39,830 nt of DNA from a virus: positions 1 through 39,830 of IMG/VR virus record IMGVR_UViG_3300027985_000463, one strand, 5' to 3'. Every line of letters starts with the position of its first letter. Position 1 is the first letter of the stretch. Under the pieces are notes generated by a model, which was not told the origin of the DNA, searched no databases, and saw only the letters and a program-made list of their open reading frames with translations. The position numbers and the translations under genes were made by a program. Shown one piece after another: positions 8,224-15,985 of the stretch.

Positions 8224-8751
8224 ATGTCAACAATAACAACAGTAATACAAAGCTTAATAAAATCAGGTATCCGAGTAATAAAATCTAAGACTTGGGGATC
8301 TAATGTTGAAACGGCTGACTTTGTTTCATCAGGTGGTATAGACTTCAACCCTCCAAATAACATGAAAGGGATATTTGTAAATACGGGTAACTCTTCACAA
8401 CCTGTTTGTATTGGTTTTATACTCAAATCAGCCATAGAGGAGCTAGATACTGGCGAATTAGCACTATTTAGTATAAATGATTCAGAGGCTATTCAAGCAA
8501 CCTTAATTGCTCGTAAAAATGGAGATATTGAAATAAACGGAAATTCTGACTACATGGTGCGTTATTCAAAATTGGAAGAGGCATATAATCAGTTAAAAAG
8601 TGATTTTGATAGTTTGGTTAGTACTTTCAATTCTCATGTACATCCAGGTGTTTTATCCGGTGGAGCTTCAACAGCCCCCACCATTACACCAGGATCGCCT
8701 TCTACTGGAGATATAACCGGATCCAAGATTGATAATGTGAAAACAAACTAA
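8224..8751 (+). CDS. baseplate spike protein (Mu gp45-like)
   Basis: This 175-residue protein has an N-terminal OB-like region, a beta-rich central part (NGDIEINGN), a short coiled helix (YSKLEEAYNQLKSDFDSLVST) and then H-V-H-P at residues 138-141, followed by a glycine/proline-rich end. An HxH motif near the tip is known in contractile-tail spikes, where three chains bind one iron atom at the point. The order of hub then spike supports the call. ATG at 8224 is chosen over an in-frame TTG at 8179, because it falls directly after the hub stop. Confidence 0.8.
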   Translation: MSTITTVIQSLIKSGIRVIKSKTWGSNVETADFVSSGGIDFNPPNNMKGIFVNTGNSSQPVCIGFILKSAIEELDTGELALFSINDSEAIQATLIARKNGDIEINGNSDYMVRYSKLEEAYNQLKSDFDSLVSTFNSHVHPGVLSGGASTAPTITPGSPSTGDITGSKIDNVKTN

Positions 8752-8812
8752 TAAATAAGAAATATCTTATATTATTGTCCGAGAATTAAAAGAAATTTCA
8801 TATATTTATCAT

Positions 8813-9001
8813 ATGGAAGCAAACGAAATAATAAATCACTCGGCCTTAGGAAGGTTTTATGGAGTACAAGCAAATGCAATAACTAAAAACAATATACCTA
8901 CAAAGTATAAGTACTCATATAGGTTATTATTACTTCTCATTGAAATGTGGATGAACTTAACCAAAGAAGATGACTATACACATAAATTTAAAAAATCATG
9001 A
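8813..9001 (+). CDS. small protein, possible helix-turn-helix
   Basis: This 62-residue protein has a helix (EANEIINHSALGRFYGV), then QANAITKNN, then a leucine-rich helix (YRLLLLLIEMWMNL). The segment LGRFYGVQANAITKN has the spacing of a helix-turn-helix recognition region, so it could be a small DNA-binding protein. The leucine run is short for a membrane segment. The call is tentative. It opens a short accessory group in a 60-base gap after the spike gene and is followed with overlap by the next gene. Confidence 0.55.
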   Translation: MEANEIINHSALGRFYGVQANAITKNNIPTKYKYSYRLLLLLIEMWMNLTKEDDYTHKFKKS

Positions 9002-9213
9002 CTCAACAAGAATTTACCAAAGTTATTATAGAAGGAAAGGTTTACATTAAAGTAAAAGCCTACCGAACAAAAGGCAGTACTCCAAAAACAAGACTATACA
9101 GGATAAAAGGTAAAGAATTTTGGATTGCAACATCTGTAATTATAGAAGATACAGCCAACGATTTAATATTAGTCGAAGAATGGTATTACTTCAAATGCAT
9201 ACATAACAAATGA
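8998..9213 (+). CDS. hypothetical small protein
   Basis: This 71-residue basic protein is not recognised. It has a beta-rich look (KVIIEGKVYIKVKAYR, RLYRIKGKEFWIATSVII) with one cysteine near the end. It overlaps the genes on both sides by four bases (ATGA), so it is translated together with them. Confidence 0.6.
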   Translation: MTQQEFTKVIIEGKVYIKVKAYRTKGSTPKTRLYRIKGKEFWIATSVIIEDTANDLILVEEWYYFKCIHNK

Positions 9214-9359
9214 CAATAGAAGAAGCCATAGCCGTATTAGAAGAATTCAATATGTGGAGAAGAGGTGAAATAGTTAACAATAATTATACTCCAAAAGAGA
9301 TAGGAGAGGCTATTGATTTGGCTACTAAAAGCCTAAAATTACTTTATACATATGAATAA
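9210..9359 (+). CDS. small acidic helical protein
   Basis: This 49-residue protein has two amphipathic helices linked by RRGEIVNNN (TIEEAIAVLEEFNMWRR, then PKEIGEAIDLATKSLKLL). Peptides of this pattern, with W-R-R-G and I-G-E-A-I-D, recur in phage genomes as uncharacterised small genes. The start overlaps the previous stop (ATGA). The function is unknown. Confidence 0.6.
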   Translation: MTIEEAIAVLEEFNMWRRGEIVNNNYTPKEIGEAIDLATKSLKLLYTYE

Positions 9360-9423
9360 TATAAAAAATCATTATATTAGCACCTGCAAAAATTCAATGC
9401 TCGGAGGTGAAGTACAGTAGCCT

Positions 9424-9510
9424 TTGGGCATTTCTTTTATAACTCAAACAAAACCTATAGGAGAAATAACTTATTGTACACATTGTATGGAGCCAAAAAC
9501 AAACAAATAG
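9424..9510 (+). CDS. possible 28-residue CxxC peptide
   Basis: A TTG-initiated frame of 28 residues ends in EITYCTHCMEPKTNK, with a single C-x-x-C of zinc-knuckle type. There is no ATG, and the frame could be chance or a remnant. The region 9360-9637 otherwise contains no convincing gene. Confidence 0.2.
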   Translation: MGISFITQTKPIGEITYCTHCMEPKTNK

Positions 9511-9541
9511 AGTTTTAGTTTAAGTGTAAATATAAGGTCAG

Positions 9542-9604
9542 AGTAATGCAGTCAAAGTTTAGCGGCTTTGTTCAATGAGGTTTCCTAATTCCTACCGCAT
9601 TGCT
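9542..9604 (+). ncRNA. foldable leader upstream of methyltransferase
   Basis: The arms AGTAATGC (9542-9549) and GCATTGCT (9597-9604) can form an 8-bp stem with one G-U pair. Inside it are a 5-bp hairpin (CAAAG 9553-9557 with CTTTG 9566-9570) and a smaller AGG/CCT hairpin. The fold resembles a three-way junction and ends 33 bases before the methyltransferase start. It may be a leader that regulates that gene; no known riboswitch class is recognised. Confidence 0.35.
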
Positions 9605-9637
9605 TCTTATTAATAATCAGGAGTAAAAATTAAGGGT

Positions 9638-10687
9638 ATGAATGTTCTAAGTACATTTAATGGAATGGGATGCATATGGTATGCATTAGATAGAGCTGGA
9701 ATAAAAGTAAATAAACGCTATTCATCAGAGATAGATAAATATGCGAATCAATCTAATGATATAGCTTATCCTGACACTATTCACTTAGGAGATATTACAA
9801 GTATAAAAGCGAGATATATTGAAAATATTGATTTATTCGTTGGCGGGTCACCCTGCCAAGGATTTAGCTTTGCAGGTAAACAATTAAATTTTAATGATCC
9901 TAGAAGTGCATTATTTTTTGAGTATGTAAGGTTATGGAATGAAATTGAGGAAATAAACCCAAACGCAAAGTTTATACTCGAAAATGTAAATATGAAAAAA
10001 GAGTATTTGCGAGTTATAAGCGAATATATGGGAGTGTTTCCAGTTAGGATAAACAGCAATTTAGTATCAGCACAAAACCGAGATAGATGGTATTGGACCA
10101 ACATTAAAACAAAAAAAGTCGGCTTATTTTGTGAGCTATGGTCAGATATACCACAGCCGGAAGATAAAGGGATAATGCTTAAAGATGTATTACAACCAGA
10201 AAGCGAAGTAGATGATAAATACTATTTGAGTGACAAACTAACTAAAAGCTTACTTAGTCATGCTAATAATAGAAATCAATCATTCACCACTCATGCAGAT
10301 AACGGGAAAGCTAAATGTATAACAGTATCACACCTAAAGCAAAACTTAGATAGTAATTATGTGTGCGTATCAATGATTGGCAGAAGGATTGACGAAAAGG
10401 GTATAAGAAAAGATAACAATAAGAATATTCCAGCAGTTCAGAGATTAGAGACAAATACGGACGGTAAAACTAATTGCATAACCAGCGTGTCGAAAGATAA
10501 CCTACTAACCGATGGCTACAGACTCAGAAGATTAACACCTATTGAGTGCGGGAAACTTCAGACATTTAAAGAGGAAGAAGTACAAAGACTTATTGACGGG
10601 GGATTGTCGGACACGCAACTATATAAACAATTCGGTAACGGATGGACTATTGATATATTTACTCACATGCTATCTTACATACAGTAA
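9638..10687 (+). CDS. C5 cytosine DNA methyltransferase
   Basis: This 349-residue enzyme transfers a methyl group from S-adenosylmethionine to C5 of cytosine in DNA. Motifs in order: I, LSTFNGMGCIWYAL (4-17); IV, GGSPCQGFSFAG with catalytic C73; VI, FILENVN (E115-N116-V117); VIII, QNRDRWYWTN (147-154); IX near PIECGKLQTF; X, FGNGWTIDI. The spacer between VIII and IX, which holds the target-recognition part, contains two related segments (AKCITVSHLK and TNCITSVSKD). No partner restriction enzyme is present, so the likely role is protecting phage DNA or changing host methylation. It is isolated from its neighbours by about 280 bases upstream and 155 downstream. Confidence 0.9.
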   Translation: MNVLSTFNGMGCIWYALDRAGIKVNKRYSSEIDKYANQSNDIAYPDTIHLGDITSIKARYIENIDLFVGGSPCQGFSFAGKQLNFNDPRSALFFEYVRLWNEIEEINPNAKFILENVNMKKEYLRVISEYMGVFPVRINSNLVSAQNRDRWYWTNIKTKKVGLFCELWSDIPQPEDKGIMLKDVLQPESEVDDKYYLSDKLTKSLLSHANNRNQSFTTHADNGKAKCITVSHLKQNLDSNYVCVSMIGRRIDEKGIRKDNNKNIPAVQRLETNTDGKTNCITSVSKDNLLTDGYRLRRLTPIECGKLQTFKEEEVQRLIDGGLSDTQLYKQFGNGWTIDIFTHMLSYIQ

Positions 10688-10789
10688 ATAGCCGTAAGGT
10701 ACTGTAAGAGAGAGCAAAAATGCCGAAATATGTTGCGCACGCCGAAAAACATCCATTTGACATTTTTTGAGCTTTGTAGTATGGCTAGG

Positions 10790-10819
10790 TTGTAAAGTTC
10801 ACATTTTGTAGTAAATTTG
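10790..10819 (+). promoter_or_regulatory. Bacteroidota-type promoter of the packaging/head operon
   Basis: TTG at 10790-10792 is followed after 19 bases by TAAATTTG at 10812-10819, an exact match to the -33/-7 pattern. It lies about 24 bases before the start of the small terminase gene, so this is probably the main late promoter for packaging and head genes. Confidence 0.8.
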
Positions 10820-10826
10820 TACTACA
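10807..10826 (+). promoter_or_regulatory. palindromic operator over the -7 box
   Basis: The arms TGTAGTA (10807-10813) and TACTACA (10820-10826) are perfectly complementary around a 6-base centre, AATTTG, which is part of the -7 box. A further copy of the half-site, TTTGTAGTA, lies at 10773-10781, 31 bases upstream of the matching half-site. A dimeric regulator binding here would block or control late transcription. The binding protein is not known. Confidence 0.55.
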
Positions 10827-10842
10827 GCGTTAAGAAATCAGT

Positions 10843-11403
10843 ATGCCGATATATTCAGTGAAAGAATTTGCAGAGCTTACAGGATGCCAGCCTAAGAATA
10901 TTCATACTTATGCTCAGAGAGGTAAAATCGTAAAGAATAAGAACAAGCAAATAGATACTACAAATCCAGTAAATAATGTATTTTTTGAAGAGAGAAGAGT
11001 AAACGGGAAAGCAACAATTACTACAAAGCCTGAGTCAAAATCAAAAGAGAAGCCGAAAAATGATGAAAAACCACCTTCAATAAGTAGTCATCAGAAAGTA
11101 TTAGAAGAGAAAGCCAGATTAGATTTAGATTTAAAAAGGAGGGATTTAGAGTTAAAAGAGATTGAATTAAGCAAGAAGAGAGGCGAACTTGTTGATTTGG
11201 AGCAAACAGGTGTATTAATTTCGCAGTATGTAGGACTGACAAATAAGAAGCTATGCAGTAATATTGAAACTTTCATACAAGATATTTGCGCCAGGCATAA
11301 TATAGAGACTTCCAAGGCTGGTAAGTACAAAGAGAATATCCGAGAGATTATCAATAAGATAAATGAAGAAAGTGTTAATGATATATTTGATAAAATTAAA
11401 TAA
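10843..11403 (+). CDS. terminase small subunit (Nu1-like)
   Basis: This 186-residue protein begins with a winged-helix/MerR-like DNA-binding segment (YSVKEFAELTGCQPKNIHTYAQRGKI). A Lys/Pro-rich linker (about 60-85), a long charged coiled-coil (about 88-125, ARLDLDLKRRDLELKEIEL) and a C-terminal helical part for the large subunit follow. This is the plan of lambda Nu1-type small terminases, which recognise the packaging site and deliver it to the ATPase. It is first behind the promoter at 10790 and about 340 bases upstream of the GpA-type large subunit. Confidence 0.75.
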   Translation: MPIYSVKEFAELTGCQPKNIHTYAQRGKIVKNKNKQIDTTNPVNNVFFEERRVNGKATITTKPESKSKEKPKNDEKPPSISSHQKVLEEKARLDLDLKRRDLELKEIELSKKRGELVDLEQTGVLISQYVGLTNKKLCSNIETFIQDICARHNIETSKAGKYKENIREIINKINEESVNDIFDKIK

Positions 11404-11432
11404 CGCACTGAGGTGGGATAAAAGCAGATAAT

Positions 11433-11645
11433 ATGTGTATAATATGTAGCGACCCAGACATAGGGCAAGAATACCTAAACAGCATGGCAATTGCCATATA
11501 TAACCTAAAGAAAGCAGAAAAAGCACTGTTAATACTTAGTAAAAAATATCCAAAAAGCAATTACGATAAAGCACATAAGATGCTAGTAAAAAGAAGAAAG
11601 CGACTTGGTGACGTAGAACAAGTGCGGGAGGCAAATGAAGCCTAA
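11433..11645 (+). CDS. small CxxC protein between terminase genes
   Basis: This 70-residue protein starts MCIICSDPDIGQEYLNS, a cysteine pair followed by an acidic segment, then a basic helical body (NLKKAEKALLILSKKYPK; KMLVKRRKRLGD). It is not assigned to a family. The leader before it shares GGTGGGATAAA (11412-11422) with the region before a cassette gene at 37063 (37040-37050). The stop is followed by GCCTAAC, a form seen at cassette ends. It may be a late-acquired insertion between the terminase genes. Confidence 0.65.
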   Translation: MCIICSDPDIGQEYLNSMAIAIYNLKKAEKALLILSKKYPKSNYDKAHKMLVKRRKRLGDVEQVREANEA

Positions 11646-11742
11646 CGCCTACCATACATAAAAACTAATACGTAATTATCAAATAATTAACGCATTACAA
11701 TGTTTAACTATCAAAAACAATAAATAAAATTTGATTGTTGAA

Positions 11743-13773
11743 ATGAAAGAAGATCACCCTTTAAAAAAATACTTTCATCAACCAGTTTCAAACCTTACTC
11801 CTGTTGAGTGGGCCGAGAAAAATAGAGTACTGACCAAAGATATTACACCTTGGCCAGGTCCTATGAATTATTCACGGACTCCATATTTAAAAGAAATAGC
11901 TAACTCTATAATGCAGAGTGATCCAGGACAGATATTTGCTATAATGAAAGGTTCGCAGATTGGATTTAGTATTGGTGGAATATTCACTATGCTAGGATGG
12001 ATCATTGCTGAGAGTCCAGCAAACACATTATTTATTGTAAATGATGATGAAGGATTGAAGAGAGCAATGCAGGGTCCAGTTGATCAAATGATAAACAGCT
12101 CCGGTATTGGACACTTAATAAAAGCTCAAAATGTTAGAAGCGGAAGAAATCAGAAAACAGGTGATACAATAAAAGGCAAATCTTTTCCAGATGGTAATTT
12201 ATATACATGGTCTGGCCAGTCAATAGGTAAACTAGCTCAGATTTCAGTCAAGTATGGTTTATATGATGAGGTTGAAAGATATAAATTAGCAGATAAAGAT
12301 TCAGGAAACTTCTTTTCACTTATTGAGAAAAGGCATAGAGCTTTTAAGGATACGAAAAAATTATACTTTATTAGTACACCTGAGATTAAGCAAACATCAA
12401 GAATTGAACCGTTATATCTTAGAGGCGATCAAAGAAAATACCATATACCTTGTAAATGTTGTGGTGAAATGATTCCGCTTGAATGGCATTTAGATGTAGA
12501 ACATTTGAATAAAAAAGCTGGTGTTACTTTTGATCGGGGACCTGATGGAACATTGATTAAAGATTCAGTTTTATACACCTGCCAGAAATGCGGGGGCAAT
12601 TTCCATCAAACACACGTTTATGATTGTTATGATGATGATTTAGGTCAATGGATACCAACAGCGAAACCAATAGATGAAATATATAGAAGTTATCATATTT
12701 CAGCGTTATATGCACCTGCTGGTATGGATGATTGGATTGTTCTTGCAAAAAGATGGTGTGAAATTCATCCGGTAAATAAACCGGTCCGAATAGAAGAATT
12801 GAAAGCTTTTATAAATCAGGATTTAGGTCAAACGTGGGAGGCTCAAAGCAAATCAATTAAAATAAATCAATTTGCAAAAAATACATTTAACTATGAAATT
12901 GGTACCATTCCAGTTGAACTATCTAAACAGCATGGTAATGGATTGATAGTATTATTGACATGTGCAGTTGACTTGAATGGTAAAGTTGACGATGCACGTT
13001 TAGATTATGAGATAAGGGCATGGTGCGAGAATGGATCAAGTTATTCTATTGATCATGGAAGTATTGGAACATTTCAGCGGTCAAAAGTAATGAGAAGTGG
13101 CCAATCAAAGAGTCATCAGGATGAGGAAGAAAAAAGAATTAAGTGGACCTATCAACATGGCTATAGCAATTCTGTTTGGGATGAGTTTTTAAATACAGTA
13201 ATGCTTAAACAATATCCTACAGATTCAGGAAAAACAATGCCGCTTATTTTTACCGGAATAGATACCGGCAATTTTACGCAATATGCATATGATTTTGTAA
13301 ACAAACATTATCCAAGAACTATAGGCTTGAAAGGACCATCAGATAATAAAATTTCAAAGTTCGATAATAATAAAGCCTTGTTTAAGCAATCTCAAGAGGT
13401 CAAAAACTTATTTCTTCCAGAAGTAAACAAGTTAAAAGATATCATATCAAATAGAATTGAATTACATTGGAGTGAAGAATCTGAAGTTGATCAACCTGCC
13501 GGATTTATTAATTTTCCTAATCCAGATGGTGAGAAATATACAATGAAGAATTATTTTTCTGATTACGAAGGCGAGGTTAGAGATATAGAGTTAAACGATT
13601 CAGGTACCGCAATTGGTTCTAGGTGGGTAAAAAAACACTCTTCATCATCAAATCACTTTTTTGATTGTGCAGTATACAATGAAGCTATGAAAGAAATAGT
13701 TACACACTTATTATGCAAGGAATCAAAAGTACCTGTTAGTTGGTCTAATTATGTCGCAATGATAAAAGGTTAA
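11743..13773 (+). CDS. terminase large subunit (GpA family)
   Basis: This 676-residue packaging motor belongs to the lambda gpA class. The N-terminal ATPase has the deviant P-loop of the family, MKGSQIGFSIGG (residues 68-79). A zinc-binding element with two C-x-x-C pairs (CKCCGE near 236 and CQKCGG near 283) is typical of GpA. The C-terminal nuclease region includes FTGIDTGNFTQYA. The enzyme translocates DNA into the prohead and cuts it. ATG at 11743 is chosen; an in-frame TTG at 11731 would add four residues. Next comes the small gene in the gpW position, then the portal. Confidence 0.92.
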   Translation: MKEDHPLKKYFHQPVSNLTPVEWAEKNRVLTKDITPWPGPMNYSRTPYLKEIANSIMQSDPGQIFAIMKGSQIGFSIGGIFTMLGWIIAESPANTLFIVNDDEGLKRAMQGPVDQMINSSGIGHLIKAQNVRSGRNQKTGDTIKGKSFPDGNLYTWSGQSIGKLAQISVKYGLYDEVERYKLADKDSGNFFSLIEKRHRAFKDTKKLYFISTPEIKQTSRIEPLYLRGDQRKYHIPCKCCGEMIPLEWHLDVEHLNKKAGVTFDRGPDGTLIKDSVLYTCQKCGGNFHQTHVYDCYDDDLGQWIPTAKPIDEIYRSYHISALYAPAGMDDWIVLAKRWCEIHPVNKPVRIEELKAFINQDLGQTWEAQSKSIKINQFAKNTFNYEIGTIPVELSKQHGNGLIVLLTCAVDLNGKVDDARLDYEIRAWCENGSSYSIDHGSIGTFQRSKVMRSGQSKSHQDEEEKRIKWTYQHGYSNSVWDEFLNTVMLKQYPTDSGKTMPLIFTGIDTGNFTQYAYDFVNKHYPRTIGLKGPSDNKISKFDNNKALFKQSQEVKNLFLPEVNKLKDIISNRIELHWSEESEVDQPAGFINFPNPDGEKYTMKNYFSDYEGEVRDIELNDSGTAIGSRWVKKHSSSSNHFFDCAVYNEAMKEIVTHLLCKESKVPVSWSNYVAMIKG

Positions 13774-13811
13774 ACTTTCCCTCTTTTAAAATGCTTTAAA
13801 ATATTGTATTA

Positions 13812-13833
13812 TTGTATAAAATTTCTTATACAA
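13812..13833 (+). repeat. perfect inverted repeat over a start codon
   Basis: TTGTATAA (13812-13819) and TTATACAA (13826-13833) form a perfect 8-bp dyad around AATTTC. The last base is the A of the following ATG. As RNA it would fold next to the start codon; as DNA it resembles the palindrome at 10807 (same 6-base gap, AATTT centre). It may regulate translation or bind a protein. Confidence 0.5.
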
Positions 13834-14144
13834 TGGCTTCATATGATACAATATTAAATTATATCGATTGCGCCCAGGGCGTAAAAGATGAGATAGCACG
13901 AATAAATGCTATAATATCAGCTTTAGTAGATGCTGAATTGAAAGTAGCTTTAGAGGCTGGAGATACAGAAGAGTATTCACTGGATGACGGCCAAACAAAG
14001 ATCAAAACAATTATTAGGGATCCTCTTAAAATTGAAAAAGCAATTGAAGCACTGGAAAGAAGGAAAAACAGATTGATTAATGCAAATTGTTTAGGTAGGG
14101 TAATTAAACTAAGAGATAAAGATTCATTCAATATAAGTAAATAA
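13833..14144 (+). CDS. small head protein in gpW position
   Basis: This 103-residue protein is helical, with a strand-rich centre (YSLDDGQTKIKTIIRDP) and a C-terminal basic helix (IEKAIEALERRKNRLIN). In lambda-like phages the short gene between large terminase and portal encodes the gpW head-completion protein, which has two helices around a short strand pair with a similar G-x-x-x-x-x-T pattern. The call rests on position and general pattern. ATG 13833 is preferred over an in-frame TTG at 13812. It ends two bases before the portal ATG. Confidence 0.65.
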   Translation: MASYDTILNYIDCAQGVKDEIARINAIISALVDAELKVALEAGDTEEYSLDDGQTKIKTIIRDPLKIEKAIEALERRKNRLINANCLGRVIKLRDKDSFNISK

Positions 14145-14146
14145 CT

Positions 14147-15691
14147 ATGAATTTATTTGGGATATTTAAAAAGAATATTACTTGGACTCAAGAAGCAAGT
14201 AGAGCAATTATTGATAATAAGCCAGTTGAAGCTAGTTATTATTCGATATATCAAGAATTTTATGATGGAGAAAAAAGTCCAGGTGAATTAGGTGCACCTG
14301 TTCATATTATACCAGACTTTAGATCACTAGGAATTAGGTCAAGAGAGCAATATTTAAAATCGGACATTGCGAAAATTATAATTAACACTTATGTTGATTG
14401 GGTTGTTGGGGCTGGATTGAAGTTGCAAAGTGAACCGGTATCTTCAGAAATAGTTAAAGAAGGTTTCAATTTTAATAGAGATAAGTTTGTTAAAGATGCT
14501 GAAACGAGGTTTAGACTTTATGTAAATACTAATGCTGTAGACTATCAAAAGAATACAAGTTTAACCAAAATAGAAAGAATGGCTAAAAAGTCAGCTATTA
14601 TTGACGGTGATGTTTTAGTAGTTTTAAGAACTAGCAAGCAGGGGCCGAACATACAATTAATAAACTCTCATCATATAAATAGCCCATTAGGTGGTAAATG
14701 GGAAACCGAGGCAAAGAATAGAGGTAATAAAATTAGACATGGTGTAGAAGTTGACGACAAGGGGCAGCATATTGCATTCTATGTATCTAATGATGATTTT
14801 ACTTATACAAGAATTACAGCAATGGGCGAAAGAACAAATAGGTTGCAAGCTTTTTTATTATATGGTGATGAATTCAGAATTGATGATGTGAGAGGTTTAC
14901 CGATATATGCAACAAATCTGGAAAAGATGAAAAAGATTGATAGGTATGTTGAAGCTACAGTTGGAAGTGCTGAAGAACGAGCAAAGGTTCCGTTTTTCTT
15001 TGAGCATGGAATAAATTCATCAAATGAAAACCCGCTTAAAAATACTATCAAAATGGCATACAATGCTGGTGAGGGTAATGAACTTATTACGCAATCTATT
15101 GAAGATACTTCAAAGAAAGTTGCACAGACTACTGGCAAGAATGCAATTAATTTGCCGAACGATGTAACCATGAAATCTATTGAAAGTAAAAATGAATTAG
15201 CTTTTGGTGATTTCTTAAATAACAATTTTATTTTCATTTGTGCATCGGTTGGAATTCCTTATGAGGTAGCATTGAGTAAATTCGAAAATTCATTTAGTGC
15301 ATCTCGAATGGCAGCAAAGCAATGGGAGCATATTTTGAAAAAAGAAAGATCTCTATTTTCTGATGCTTTTTTGAAGCCATTTTATAATATATTCCTAGAG
15401 CTTGAAATATTAAATGGAAAAATAAGTGCTGAAGGTTATTTTGTAGCTATACAGCGAAAAGATGTAATATTATTAGAGGCATATAGAAATTGCCGGTTTA
15501 TTGGTGCGAACGTTCCACATGTTGATCCGGTTAAAGAAACTAATGCTGAGATATTAAAGATTAATAATAATTTAACAACTTATGAACGTGCCACTGAAGA
15601 GTTAGGTACAGGTGACTTTGAAAGTAATCAAGATAAATTAAAAAGCGAAATACCGAAACGAGCTTTCGGGGATGAGGAAAAGATTAAATAA
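14147..15691 (+). CDS. portal protein (lambda gpB-like)
   Basis: This 514-residue protein matches the lambda-type portal family: an N-terminal region with DFRSLGIRSREQYLKSDIAK, a conserved membrane-proximal region (IINTYVDWVVGAGLKLQ), the segment SAIIDGDVLVVLR, and VPYEV-like and SFSASRMAAKQWEH motifs near residues 365-395. The twelve-subunit ring is the packaging channel and the tail attachment vertex. It is preceded by the gpW-position gene and followed by a terminator and the inserted minus-strand regulator, after which the head protease resumes. Confidence 0.9.
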   Translation: MNLFGIFKKNITWTQEASRAIIDNKPVEASYYSIYQEFYDGEKSPGELGAPVHIIPDFRSLGIRSREQYLKSDIAKIIINTYVDWVVGAGLKLQSEPVSSEIVKEGFNFNRDKFVKDAETRFRLYVNTNAVDYQKNTSLTKIERMAKKSAIIDGDVLVVLRTSKQGPNIQLINSHHINSPLGGKWETEAKNRGNKIRHGVEVDDKGQHIAFYVSNDDFTYTRITAMGERTNRLQAFLLYGDEFRIDDVRGLPIYATNLEKMKKIDRYVEATVGSAEERAKVPFFFEHGINSSNENPLKNTIKMAYNAGEGNELITQSIEDTSKKVAQTTGKNAINLPNDVTMKSIESKNELAFGDFLNNNFIFICASVGIPYEVALSKFENSFSASRMAAKQWEHILKKERSLFSDAFLKPFYNIFLELEILNGKISAEGYFVAIQRKDVILLEAYRNCRFIGANVPHVDPVKETNAEILKINNNLTTYERATEELGTGDFESNQDKLKSEIPKRAFGDEEKIK

Positions 15692-15693
15692 CG

Positions 15694-15716
15694 AAAGGGG
15701 CAATTAAGCCCCTTTT
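15694..15716. terminator. bidirectional terminator after portal
   Basis: The stem AAAGGGGC (15694-15701) / GCCCCTTT (15708-15715), a 6-base loop and T runs on both strands make an intrinsic terminator for the portal transcript and for the convergent minus-strand regulator gene. The stop codon of that gene (15704-15706) lies in the loop. Confidence 0.8.
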
Positions 15717-15922
15717 ATTATGGAATTTATCAAGATGTTTAGTTCCTTATCTGATAATGATTCTACAAAAAACTCAATTTTATTTTTTCTATGTAACATT
15801 ATTTCACGCCTAGATGCTATCTGAACAAACCGGCTAACTGATATTCCTAATTCCGATGATGTATTTCTAATATCATTTATCAAATCAGTATCAAAACTTA
15901 CTCCTGTTGTAATTGTTCCCAT
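15704..15922 (-). CDS. ribbon-helix-helix regulator (CopG/Arc-like)
   Basis: This 72-residue protein is the only convincing minus-strand gene. It begins with a short beta strand (TTGVSFDTDL), then two helices separated by a turn (LINDIRNTSSELGISVSRFVQIASRREIML), the fold of ribbon-helix-helix DNA-binding proteins. The C-terminal helix may mediate dimers. It has a perfect TTG-N19-TATTTTTG promoter with a palindrome in its spacer, and a terminator shared with the portal gene. This is the arrangement of a self-regulated, independently transcribed inserted gene. It may act on its own promoter and on the head-gene promoter next to it. Confidence 0.85.
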   Translation of the reverse strand: MGTITTGVSFDTDLINDIRNTSSELGISVSRFVQIASRREIMLHRKNKIEFFVESLSDKELNILINSIIKGA

Positions 15923-15938
15923 ATCTTTTCTATTTTCT

Positions 15939-15968
15939 CAAAAATACAAAATTGTTGAATATCAACAA
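15939..15968 (-). promoter_or_regulatory. Bacteroidota-type promoter of the regulator
   Basis: On the minus strand, TTG (complement of 15966-15968), then 19 bases, then TATTTTTG (complement of 15939-15946). The fit is exact and the box lies about 17 bases upstream of the regulator start at 15922. Confidence 0.8.
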
Positions 15969-15969
15969 T
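15951..15969. promoter_or_regulatory. palindromic operator for the regulator
   Basis: ATTGTTGA (15951-15958) and TCAACAAT (15962-15969) form a perfect 8-bp dyad with a 3-base centre, ATA. It fills the spacer and -33 box of the minus-strand promoter, so binding of the encoded ribbon-helix-helix dimer would repress the gene. The role of the encoded protein is inferred. Confidence 0.7.
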
Positions 15970-15985
15970 AAATAGACAATGTAAA

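Noticed and set aside
8754-8770. ATAAGA/TCTTAT hairpin after the spike gene
   Set aside because: Six A-T-rich pairs and no T run; too weak to call a terminator.
8775-8808. TTG...TATATTTA as a promoter for gene 8813
   Set aside because: Spacing is 23 bases and the last base of the -7 box is wrong; not enough to support it.
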